10,641 nucleotides of DNA from Candidatus Solibacter sp. (GTDB lineage Bacteria; Acidobacteriota; Terriglobia; Bryobacterales; Bryobacteraceae). A program made the position numbers and the translations under genes. A model generated the notes under the pieces. That model made no database searches, was not told where the DNA came from, and saw only the letters and a program-made list of their open reading frames with translations. Shown here one piece after another: positions 1-6,415 of this stretch; within the stretch, counting starts at the first letter, position 1; every line of letters begins with the position of its first letter. The stretch is taken from NCBI GenBank assembly GCA_017883355.1, contig JADGNS010000074.1, forward strand, positions 1 through 10,641, in the 5' to 3' direction.

Positions 1-347
1 CCGGCGGGGCCATCCAGCGAAACGATGACTTCATCCGTGCCTTCGACAATCCGCGCGGCATTGCGTTCCAGTAGCAGTCCGGTGCTCAGGATGGTGGTGC
101 GTACGCCGTGCGCGCGCAGCATCGCCGAGAGCCGAAACAGGTCCGAGTGCATCAACGGTTCTCCGCCCGTGAACACTACCCATTCCACGGCGAGGCGCTG
201 GATATCCGCGAGGTGCCGTTCCAGTTCGGCGGCCGTGATCTCTTGCGCCTCGGTGAGCTTCCAGATGTCGCACATGACGCAGCGGCAGTTGCAGCGATTG
301 TGCGGTTGAAGCACCAGGATGGGAAGACGCTCCAGCAGCGCTTTCAT
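1..347 (-). CDS. Radical SAM protein, N-terminal part (runs off the left edge)
   Basis: The first 115 codons of a gene that continues beyond base 1. The ATG at 347-345 overlaps the stop of the upstream amidohydrolase as ATGA, which fixes the start. The visible part has the CX3CX2C iron-sulfur motif at Cys19, Cys23 and Cys26 (in PHNRCNCRCVMCDIW), an FTGGEPL stretch (GGE at residues 61-63) that contacts SAM in this family, and a VSLDGPA segment near residue 109 typical of MoaA/SPASM-like radical SAM enzymes. The cluster lies only 19 residues from the N-terminus, so there is no room for a B12-binding domain, unlike the other four radical SAM proteins here. The reaction cannot be told from this fragment. 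SPASM or twitch domains, if present, would be in the missing C-terminal part. By position it is the last visible gene of the operon. There is no clear Shine-Dalgarno sequence, so translation probably depends on coupling. Confidence 0.9.
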   Translation of the reverse strand, partial: MKALLERLPILVLQPHNRCNCRCVMCDIWKLTEAQEITAAELERHLADIQRLAVEWVVFTGGEPLMHSDLFRLSAMLRAHGVRTTILSTGLLLERNAARIVEGTDEVIVSLDGPA

Positions 348-1459
348 GGGAAGATCCGTTTGCCCGCCAGGCGGAGGTCCTGGCCCAGGTGCTTCGCCGC
401 GGCGCGACGCAGCCCGCGGACGTCGGCATCCACCAGCACGGGCGGTCGGTTTTCGATGTGCAGCAGTTGGAAGCGGCGTCGCACGGCGGCGGGAAGTTGG
501 CGCGCCAGATCGGGGGAGATGAGGCGGATGCGGCCCGCCACCACCACCAGCGCGATCGTTCCGTCGAACAGCGCCTCCGCCGGTGTTCGGGCTTCTGAAC
601 GGACGGCGATGAAGTCTCCGCGGGTATGTGATGCGCCGAGGCGCAGAATTTGCGCCGGCACGCTGGTGACCATTTCGAAGAGGCGCGCCTGGGGCAGATA
701 GTTCCGTGCCACCGCGAGCTCATCGAGAAGATCGCCCGGCGCGCTCAACGCGGAATCGGTGGCCAGCGCCATCGGGATGCCGGAGCGCAGCACGGCGCGC
801 GAGACGGTGCGGCCGAGCATCGCCAGGTTGGATGTGGGGCACCAGACCAGTGAGGCGCGGCGCCGGCGCATCAGATCCAGCCCGGCGCCCGCGATGCCGA
901 CACCGTGGATGACCGCGGTGCGCGGGCCGAGAGCTCCCAGCCTGTCCAGGGCGTGCACTTCGCGGCGGGCCGCGGCATCGCTGCCTTCGGCGCAGTGGAC
1001 CAGGAAGGGGTAGCCCGGCGGCGCCTTGCGGAAGCGCGCGGCCAGGTCCGGTTCGAACTCGATCGAGTGTGCCCACGCAAATCGGCGCACCACGCGGATC
1101 GGGAAATCCGCGCCAAAGACTTCACGCTCGTAGGGGTTGTGATGGCAGACGGTGGTGACGCCGCTCAGTAGATTTTTCAGCGCGCCCCACCACAGGCGTA
1201 CCGGCTTGGGCACGCGCAACTGTTCGCGAATCGGGCTGCGGCCGGGATGGTAAATGTCGCGCGCCCATTCGCCCGCGTTCGGGTAAGGCCCGCCGCCGAG
1301 TCGCGGGAAGAGGTTGAATTCCAGATGGTCGTGGGCGTTGATCAGCCCGGGCATGACGACATGGTCGGAAAGATCGAGGGGGCGCACAGACCGCTCCCTC
1401 ACGGTCGCGGCTCCGTTACCATCCAAGCCGAGGCGCGACCGTGAGGGAGCGATCGTCAT
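344..1459 (-). CDS. Amidohydrolase-superfamily metal-dependent hydrolase/deaminase
   Basis: A 371-residue protein of the amidohydrolase superfamily (TIM-barrel metal hydrolases such as the chlorohydrolase and cytosine/adenosine deaminase-like group). Visible metal and catalytic motifs, in order: MPGLINAHDH with the HxH pair at His43 and His45, HCAEG at 155-159, HG at 185-186, and TDS with Asp235. The C-terminal VAGRIRLI segment (about 307-314) looks like the returning strand of the usual small beta-sandwich domain. The start is the ATG at 1459, which overlaps the upstream methyltransferase stop as ATGA. The reading frame is open much further upstream, but that part is antisense-like noise over the methyltransferase. 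Oddly, the protein lacks the N-terminal strands that normally precede the barrel. Residues 3-23 are instead encoded by an inverted repeat. The substrate is unknown. In this operon it could deaminate or hydrolyse an intermediate or remove a blocking group. Confidence 0.85.
   Translation of the reverse strand: MTIAPSRSRLGLDGNGAATVRERSVRPLDLSDHVVMPGLINAHDHLEFNLFPRLGGGPYPNAGEWARDIYHPGRSPIREQLRVPKPVRLWWGALKNLLSGVTTVCHHNPYEREVFGADFPIRVVRRFAWAHSIEFEPDLAARFRKAPPGYPFLVHCAEGSDAAARREVHALDRLGALGPRTAVIHGVGIAGAGLDLMRRRRASLVWCPTSNLAMLGRTVSRAVLRSGIPMALATDSALSAPGDLLDELAVARNYLPQARLFEMVTSVPAQILRLGASHTRGDFIAVRSEARTPAEALFDGTIALVVVAGRIRLISPDLARQLPAAVRRRFQLLHIENRPPVLVDADVRGLRRAAAKHLGQDLRLAGKRIFP
1392..1451. repeat. 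Inverted repeat with perfect 18-bp arms at the amidohydrolase N-terminus
   Basis: The left arm CGCTCCCTCACGGTCGCG (1392-1409) and the right arm CGCGACCGTGAGGGAGCG (1434-1451) are exact reverse complements. After one mismatch, three further bases also pair (CTC with GAG). The element lies inside the amidohydrolase frame and encodes residues 3-23. In mRNA it would form a strong hairpin starting six bases after the start codon. The same sequence type is one I associate with dispersed palindromes in acidobacterial and planctomycetal genomes. That recollection has not been checked here. Confidence 0.85.
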
Positions 1460-2130
1460 CTCCGTACCCAGCGCGTCAGCAGGACTGCCGGCGTGCGGCA
1501 GGCGGCGGCGAACAGTTCGGGCCGGGCGGCGGCGTCGAAGAGCGCGCGCTCGGGTTCTCCGATGGTTGCATCGGCGCACTCCACAAGCTCCAGGTTCGCG
1601 GCGGCGTCGCGGAGTTGATCGACCGCGTAGGCGTGGTTTTCGATTTCGTAGACACGCCCCTCGCGGCGAAAGGTGCGCCGCCAGCCGTGCGCGGCGGTGG
1701 CCGGGTGAAAGTCGGTGAGCAGGAGCGTGCCGCCCGGCGCCAGGACGCGGGCGAATTCGCGCATCGCGGCGCACGGATCGCCCACGTGCCCGAGGGTCAG
1801 CGCACAGAGTACGAGGTCAGCCGCCCCACTCGCGATGGGAAGCGCGGTGGCATCGGCGACCGCAAGATTCCCTCGCAATCCGGGCTTCGCCGCCGCCAGG
1901 GCGAGCATCGCCGGCGAGGCATCCAGGCCGATGGCGGAGAGCCGCCCCGTCCATCGGCCGGTGCCGCACCCGATGTCAATGGCGCGGCTGGGGTGTAAAC
2001 GGCGGTGCAGGCAGGTGATCCAGGGCTCTAGCGCGCGATGTTCCAGCGCCACGATGGGCGAAGGAGTCAGGTCCCACGTATCGGCCCAAAGCGCGTAGCC
2101 TTCCCGGGCTCCCACGCGGGTGGCACCCAT
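1456..2130 (-). CDS. Class I SAM-dependent methyltransferase
   Basis: A 224-residue Rossmann-fold methyltransferase of the UbiE/BioC-like type. Motif I is IDIGCGTG (51-58), the acidic residue ending strand 2 is Asp70 (IGLD), then comes the ADATALPI region (92-99), and the post-motif LAPGGTLLLTDFHP is at 130-143. The N-terminal GYALWADTWDLTPSP resembles the leader helix of small-molecule methyltransferases. The start is the ATG at 2130, which shares one base with the stop of the upstream radical SAM gene (TAATG). The end overlaps the amidohydrolase start by four bases. A longer open frame extends to 2448 but lies over the upstream gene and reads as low-complexity noise. Nothing shows whether O, N or C is methylated. 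By context it decorates the product of this cluster. Confidence 0.9.
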   Translation of the reverse strand: MGATRVGAREGYALWADTWDLTPSPIVALEHRALEPWITCLHRRLHPSRAIDIGCGTGRWTGRLSAIGLDASPAMLALAAAKPGLRGNLAVADATALPIASGAADLVLCALTLGHVGDPCAAMREFARVLAPGGTLLLTDFHPATAAHGWRRTFRREGRVYEIENHAYAVDQLRDAAANLELVECADATIGEPERALFDAAARPELFAAACRTPAVLLTRWVRR

Positions 2131-3584
2131 TAAAGACTCTCCAGCCGCGGCTGGCGCAGGCGCACCAGCTTTTGCGCCAGGCTCAGTTCCCCCGGGAAAT
2201 CGTAAGCGCCCGTGGCGTAGCGCCAACTGCTCAGCGATTGCAGCAGCCTGCGGCCCCAAGGGGGCAGGCGCATGTCCTGCGTGGTGGGCCAGCGCGAGTT
2301 CATCACGGTTTCGAAATCGTGGATGCGGCGTCTCACGTGCTCGGGCAGCCAGGGCAATTGCGGGTCGGTGCGAATCAGAAAGGCGTACCAGCGATCCGTG
2401 ATCCACTCGTCGGGGGTCGCCGGGAACGCCACCTCGACATCGCCCCACGTGCCGTTGCGCTGCGGCGTGGGGACGTAGGTCTGGACGACGATTTCCACCG
2501 CGGGATTGACTTTCTTGATGCGGCGCGCGAAGGCGATGTTGGCGGCCAGATCGCGCTCCGGGTCGTCCGGATTGCCGAAGATCATGGAATACTCGGGAAC
2601 GATGCCGAATTCCCGTATGCGGCGCGCCAGTTCGAGGGTCTGTTCGGCGGTGAGTTGCTTCTTCATGTTGCGCAGCGCTTCATCGTTGCCCGATTCCACA
2701 CCGAAGAAGATCATCACGCAGCCGGCGGCGCGGAGTTTGCGCAGGGTATCGTCGGAATATCCCAGCACGATATCGACGCGGGCTTCGCACCACCAGCGGA
2801 AATCGAGCGGAGCGATGCGGCCGGCGAGTTCACGCGCATGGTCTTCGCGCAGGAAGAAGTTGTTGTCGTAGAATTGCACCGCGTTGACCCCGTACTCGGC
2901 CTGCAGGTGGCCGAGAACGGCGGCGGTGCGGCCCGGCGACTCCATCTTCTCCCGATCGTATACCGGGACCACGCCGCAGAAGTTGCAGCGGAAGGGACAG
3001 CCGATGCTGGCCTGATGAACCGCCGTGCGCGAGCCCAGGAACGTGCGCGCGATGTATTTGGCGGGGTCCATGCGGTGGTACGGCAGCCAGGGGAAATCGT
3101 CCGGCGCTTTCAGGGCGCGCGTACCGGTGTGGACGTGCAGGCCGAACCGGTCCTTAAAGGAGAGGCCCCGGACCCGGGAAAAATCGCGCGCGCCGCGCAG
3201 TTCGTCGAGCAGTTCGAGCAGCGTGTCTTCGCCCTGGCCCTTGACTACGAAATCGACATATTTGGCATTGAGCGCGGCCTCCGTATACAGCGATGCGAAG
3301 TAGCCGCCCCAGACGATGGGTATGTGCGGGTACTTTTCGCGCAACGCGCGGCACACCGGAATCGCCTGGAGCAACTGCGGACCCGGCATGACGGAGACGC
3401 CGAACAATTCCACCCGGTGGCGTTGGATCAGCGCGTCGATGGCCGCCCACGGATCGGGGTCGGCATTGCCATCCACAATTTCGTAATCTTCGCGGCCTTC
3501 CAGCACCGCTCCGAGATGGAGAACGGAAAGCGGCAGGCGGCGATTCTTCGGCTTGGTGCTGCGCGGATGGAACAGAATGATCAT
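2130..3584 (-). CDS. B12-binding-domain radical SAM protein (class B type)
   Basis: A 484-residue protein with the two-domain layout of cobalamin-dependent radical SAM enzymes. Residues 1 to about 130 form a B12-binding-like Rossmann domain (MIILFHPRS start, GVSVMPGPQLLQA near 62, IVWGGYFAS near 90, VVKGQGED near 113). The radical SAM core follows, with SIGCPFRCNFC giving Cys196, Cys200 and Cys203. Further core segments are FYDNNFF (238-244), FFGVESGNDEAL (293-304) and YSMIFGNPDD (332-341). The classic DxHxxG cobalamin ligand motif is not seen, as in several members of this family. The C-terminal ~120 residues, rich in Trp and Arg, are not recognised. Members methylate unactivated carbons or phosphorus, or rearrange rings, so the reaction here is open. 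The start ATG at 3584 overlaps the upstream stop (ATGA) and has a good GGGGAGG ribosome site eight bases upstream (3593-3599). The frame open beyond it belongs to antisense-like noise over the preceding gene. Confidence 0.9.
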   Translation of the reverse strand: MIILFHPRSTKPKNRRLPLSVLHLGAVLEGREDYEIVDGNADPDPWAAIDALIQRHRVELFGVSVMPGPQLLQAIPVCRALREKYPHIPIVWGGYFASLYTEAALNAKYVDFVVKGQGEDTLLELLDELRGARDFSRVRGLSFKDRFGLHVHTGTRALKAPDDFPWLPYHRMDPAKYIARTFLGSRTAVHQASIGCPFRCNFCGVVPVYDREKMESPGRTAAVLGHLQAEYGVNAVQFYDNNFFLREDHARELAGRIAPLDFRWWCEARVDIVLGYSDDTLRKLRAAGCVMIFFGVESGNDEALRNMKKQLTAEQTLELARRIREFGIVPEYSMIFGNPDDPERDLAANIAFARRIKKVNPAVEIVVQTYVPTPQRNGTWGDVEVAFPATPDEWITDRWYAFLIRTDPQLPWLPEHVRRRIHDFETVMNSRWPTTQDMRLPPWGRRLLQSLSSWRYATGAYDFPGELSLAQKLVRLRQPRLESL

Positions 3585-4378
3585 GCGGTGAACCTCCCCG
3601 CCAGAATCCAGAAGTTGGAGGGCGGACGCTTGCCGCGCCAGCGCGCCTTCCAAGGCCGCAGCGCCCATTGCCAGCCATACCAGGGGCGGTAGACCTTCCA
3701 CACAATCCCCAGGTCGCGGCCCAGTTCGGCGAGCATTTCCGTGTCGAAGTACTCGATGCTCTGGAGCGTATCGGAAGCGAAACCGTAGGTCTTCTGGAAC
3801 TGCTGGTGACGCTCGCGCACCATCATTTGACCGTGCTCGCGGCGCTGGTAGACGGGCGAATCGACAATCAGAAAGCAGCCGCCGGGGCACAGCACCCGGC
3901 GGATTTCGGCGAGCGTGCGGCGGTAGTCGGTGGAGTAGTGGATGGAGGCGTTGTAGATGGCCGCGTCCAGGCTGCCGCCGGCGAGGGGCAGATCGTCGAA
4001 CTCCGCGTTGACCCGCGGGAAGGCTGTGTGCGCCTGATAGTGCCGGCCGGCGGCGAGGCCGTCCAGCGCATCGCCCAGCATGTCGATGGCGATGGGGTGG
4101 TGGCCGCGGAGCGCCAGGCGGTAGGACAGCCAGCAGTTCCCCGCGCCCAGGTCGGCGATGCGGAGCGGGCGGCCAAACTGCTTCTCGATGGGCGGCAGGA
4201 CGCGGCGCTCCAGGTAGCGATAGCTCTTGGCGCGGATGGTCCACTGGTCTTGCAGGCGTCCGGTGAGATCGCGGTAAGGCAGCGCGAGATAGTACGCGGA
4301 ATCCAGCGAGCCGCGGCCTTCGGCGTGGCGGATCTTGATGTAATCGTCGAGGAAGCGCTGGCGCGTGGCGGCTAGCAT
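3581..4378 (-). CDS. Class I SAM-dependent methyltransferase
   Basis: A 265-residue methyltransferase. Motif I is IADLGAGNCWLS (74-85), with Asp99 (AIDM) ending strand 2. LPLAGGSLDAAIYNASIHYS (130-149) is the motif II region, and EIRRVLCPGGCFLIVDSP (158-175) is motif III. An N-terminal extension of about 70 residues (DSAYYLALPYRDLTGR...) and a Trp/Arg-rich tail (RPWYGWQWALRPWKARWRGK, 231-250) are unlike the other two methyltransferases here, so it probably has a different substrate or step. The tail could contact a membrane or a hydrophobic substrate, but no true transmembrane segment is visible. The ATG at 4378 lies one base after the stop of the upstream methyltransferase. The stop overlaps the next radical SAM start as ATGA. 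Confidence 0.9.
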   Translation of the reverse strand: MLAATRQRFLDDYIKIRHAEGRGSLDSAYYLALPYRDLTGRLQDQWTIRAKSYRYLERRVLPPIEKQFGRPLRIADLGAGNCWLSYRLALRGHHPIAIDMLGDALDGLAAGRHYQAHTAFPRVNAEFDDLPLAGGSLDAAIYNASIHYSTDYRRTLAEIRRVLCPGGCFLIVDSPVYQRREHGQMMVRERHQQFQKTYGFASDTLQSIEYFDTEMLAELGRDLGIVWKVYRPWYGWQWALRPWKARWRGKRPPSNFWILAGRFTA

Positions 4379-4379
4379 C

Positions 4380-5153
4380 TTACTTTCTCACCAGGATGAA
4401 CAGTCGGTGGTCCGCCATCGCGCGCAGGAGCGGCAGGCGCGCGAGGAGACGGTCACAGGCGGCGAGCACCCTGACGAGCGCCGCCGGCAGTTTGACGTAC
4501 GAGGGCGGAACGAAGAGCCCGATGCCGGTCCAGCGCTGCAATTGGAAATCGTATGCGAAGGCGGCGCGGACCTCGGCGGCGGTGGGGTAGTGGACCATGA
4601 TGTTATCTGGTGGGCAAGCTAAAGCGTGCCCCACCCAGCGGCGCGCTGCTTTGCCAAACTGGAAGCGCGCACCGTAGTGCAAAGTTTCCCAGGAGCAGAA
4701 TCGCCCGATCAGGCAAATCGCGACGCGGCCGCCCGGGCGCACCAGGGCGGCCAGCGAGCCCGCCACCGCCGGCAAGTCTTCCACGCAGTTTAGCGCGCCG
4801 AAGTTGGAGATGGCGCCATCGAACGTCCCGTCGATTTGCGCGAGTTGTTCCGCACCGCACACTTCGGCCGCAAAGCCGCCGCGCGCCTGGGCCACTTGAA
4901 CCATTGCGGGGGAAGCGTCCGTGGCGTAGACCGTGACGCCGCGCGAGGCGAAATGTGCGGCATCCTCGCCGGTGCCGCAGCCGATATCGAGAAGGCGTTC
5001 GCCGGGTTGGAAGAGGGCGTCCATCTCGCGCCAGACCAGATTGCGCTGCGCGCGGCCGATTGGCGTGGTGGTCCAAAGCGCGTCGTAGGTTGCGGCCATG
5101 CGGTCGAAGAGGTTGGCAGGCGGAAGCGCCCGCCCCACCACATCGAACCTCAT
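4380..5153 (-). CDS. Class I SAM-dependent methyltransferase carrying two palindrome-encoded segments
   Basis: A 257-residue methyltransferase. LFDRMAATYDALW (15-27) is the usual N-terminal helix, LLDIGCGTG (54-62) is motif I, Asp79 (YATDA) ends strand 2, and FDGAISNFGALNCVEDL (111-127) and LVRPGGRVAICLIG (137-150) follow. The C-terminal half (GRFCSWETLHYGAR, then HYPTAAEVRAAF and GLFVPPSYV) is a lid or substrate domain often seen in methyltransferases of secondary-metabolite clusters. The start ATG at 5153 overlaps the upstream stop (ATGA). Two stretches, residues 5-15 (VVGRALPPANL) and 173-182 (WVGHALACPP), are encoded by related palindromes in the same phase. They look like in-frame insertions into an exposed N-terminus and a loop. 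All SAM-binding motifs are intact, so the enzyme is probably active. Confidence 0.9.
   Translation of the reverse strand: MRFDVVGRALPPANLFDRMAATYDALWTTTPIGRAQRNLVWREMDALFQPGERLLDIGCGTGEDAAHFASRGVTVYATDASPAMVQVAQARGGFAAEVCGAEQLAQIDGTFDGAISNFGALNCVEDLPAVAGSLAALVRPGGRVAICLIGRFCSWETLHYGARFQFGKAARRWVGHALACPPDNIMVHYPTAAEVRAAFAYDFQLQRWTGIGLFVPPSYVKLPAALVRVLAACDRLLARLPLLRAMADHRLFILVRK
4609..4635 (-). repeat. Dispersed palindrome inside a methyltransferase gene (copy 2)
   Basis: On the minus strand it reads GGTGGGGCACGCT, TT, AGCTTGCCCACC. The arms pair with one bulged G and one mismatch. It encodes residues 173-182 (VGHAL core) of the methyltransferase and keeps the frame. It is related to the copy at 5111-5139: 10 of 13 left-arm and 9 of 12 right-arm positions agree, and the bulge is in the same place. 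Confidence 0.75.
5111..5139 (-). repeat. Dispersed palindrome inside a methyltransferase gene (copy 1)
   Basis: On the minus strand it reads GGTGGGGCGGGCG, CTTC, CGCCTGCCAACC. The arms pair imperfectly, with a bulged G at the same position as in the copy at 4609-4635. It encodes residues 5-15 (VGRAL core) of the same methyltransferase, in the same orientation and codon phase as the other copy. It is more degraded, hence the lower confidence. Confidence 0.55.
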
Positions 5154-6415
5154 GCTTCCACCTCGCTAGCGGCGTCTGCCATGCTTTGGCGCGCCAGGGC
5201 CGCTTCGGCGGGGGTTTCGCTGCGCAGCAGTTGATCGGCTAGTTGATAGAAACGGCGCGACCGGCGGCCGCGGATTTTGATGTCGCGATCGGTGGTGGCC
5301 TGCCACTCGCCCAATTGCACCAGCTTGGGCGCGACGTCGTCGTAGTAAGGCGTCCCTTTGATGGGGTAGGAGACGGTGGTGAAGAAGACGTCCGGCCGGC
5401 AGGCCTTCACGTGCTCGTACGTGGCCTCGATATCGGAGAGTTCCTCGCCTTCGTAGCCCCACATGAAGAACATGCCGGTGTGTATGCCGTTCTGTTTGAG
5501 TTGCCCCACCGCGGCGCGGACCTGCGCGACGGTCACGCCGCGTTCCATGGCATCGAGCAGGCGCTGCGAACCGCTCTCGGAGCCGATCCATACCCGGTCG
5601 CAGCCCAATTCGGCAAGCTGTGCGGCGACGCGCGCGTTCAGGCGATCGGCGCGCGTGATGCACTCAAACGGAACGCGCAAGCCGCGGCGCCGCATCTCGG
5701 CGGCATACTCGTCGAGCCAGCCGTGGTGAATGGTGAATACATCGTCGGCGAACCAGAGTTGCTCGGGATGGTAGCGGTTGAGGATCCATTCCACCTCTTC
5801 CACCACGGCGCGCGCGCTGCGGCGCCGGTGGGTTTTGCCGAAGGTGGAATGGCTGCACCAGCGGCAATGATAAGGGCAGCCGCGCGCGGTGATGACGGAC
5901 ACGGATCCGGCGCCGTGGTGTTCGCGCCAGACGCGCAGGTATGCGTCGATATCGATGCGTTCGCGGTCCGGCCAGGGTTGCGCGTCGAGGTCGGCAAGTT
6001 GCTGCGCGGGACCGGGGTTGCCGCCGCGCAGAATCGCTTCCAGCGCGAGTTCGCCTTCTCCGGGAACGACTACGTGAGCGCCCGCGGCGAGATACCGATC
6101 CGGATAGTTGGCCGGCTCGGGACCGCCCATGACGACGCGCCAACCGCAGGCCACGGCGCGTGCGAGGATGGCGAGCGCGTTAGCGCGGGTCATCAGGTTG
6201 GCGTAAATCCCGAGGGTGGCGGGCGGTTCGGTTTCGAGGATGCGGAAGAGCGCGTCGCGCGAACCGAATGTGGAATCGTAGATCTCCACATCGAAACCTT
6301 TGCCGCGAAGATACGACGAGAGGTAGAGCAGCCCGAGCGGCGCATAGGGCTTCATGATCTGAAGCTCTTTCGGATCCTCGTGCAGGAAATACCCGTGAGT
6401 TAGCAGGAGGTCCAT
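5150..6415 (-). CDS. B12-binding-domain radical SAM protein (paralogue of the upstream gene)
   Basis: A 421-residue cobalamin-type radical SAM protein. The N-terminal ~130 residues are B12-binding-like (MDLLLTHGYFLHED, PLGLLYLSSYLRGKGFDVEIYD, VVMGGPE near 94, VPGEGE near 117). The radical SAM cluster motif is ITARGCPYHCRWC, with Cys180, Cys184 and Cys187. LWFADDVF (220-227), WIGSESGSQRLLDAM (276-290) and MFFMWGYEGEE (315-325) complete the core. It is clearly a paralogue of the gene at 6400-7824, with the same LLTH start, RGCPYxCxWC, LWFADDxF and SYPxxGT blocks. The start is the only in-frame ATG near the domain beginning. It lies 16 bases inside the upstream gene and has no good ribosome site, which suggests coupled translation. 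The stop overlaps the methyltransferase start (ATGA). Likely reactions are radical C-methylation or a rearrangement; the substrate is unknown. Confidence 0.9.
   Translation of the reverse strand: MDLLLTHGYFLHEDPKELQIMKPYAPLGLLYLSSYLRGKGFDVEIYDSTFGSRDALFRILETEPPATLGIYANLMTRANALAILARAVACGWRVVMGGPEPANYPDRYLAAGAHVVVPGEGELALEAILRGGNPGPAQQLADLDAQPWPDRERIDIDAYLRVWREHHGAGSVSVITARGCPYHCRWCSHSTFGKTHRRRSARAVVEEVEWILNRYHPEQLWFADDVFTIHHGWLDEYAAEMRRRGLRVPFECITRADRLNARVAAQLAELGCDRVWIGSESGSQRLLDAMERGVTVAQVRAAVGQLKQNGIHTGMFFMWGYEGEELSDIEATYEHVKACRPDVFFTTVSYPIKGTPYYDDVAPKLVQLGEWQATTDRDIKIRGRRSRRFYQLADQLLRSETPAEAALARQSMADAASEVEA

Noticed and set aside
1459..1774. Extension of the amidohydrolase frame upstream to 476 residues
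   Set aside because: It overlaps the methyltransferase and is Arg-rich noise without the expected beta-sandwich pattern. The ATGA junction at 1456-1459 is the better start.
2172..3692. 506-codon open frame on the plus strand
   Set aside because: It lies antisense to a well-supported radical SAM gene and has no recognisable motif. Long antisense frames are expected in GC-rich genes with strong codon bias.
3584..4244. Extension of the radical SAM frame (2130-4244) to 704 residues
   Set aside because: The extra N-terminal part overlaps the methyltransferase gene and reads as Pro/Arg-rich noise. The ATG at 3584 has a good ribosome site and starts the B12 domain correctly.
5243..6403. 386-codon open frame on the plus strand
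   Set aside because: Antisense to the radical SAM gene at 5150-6415. Composition and lack of motifs mark it as a shadow.
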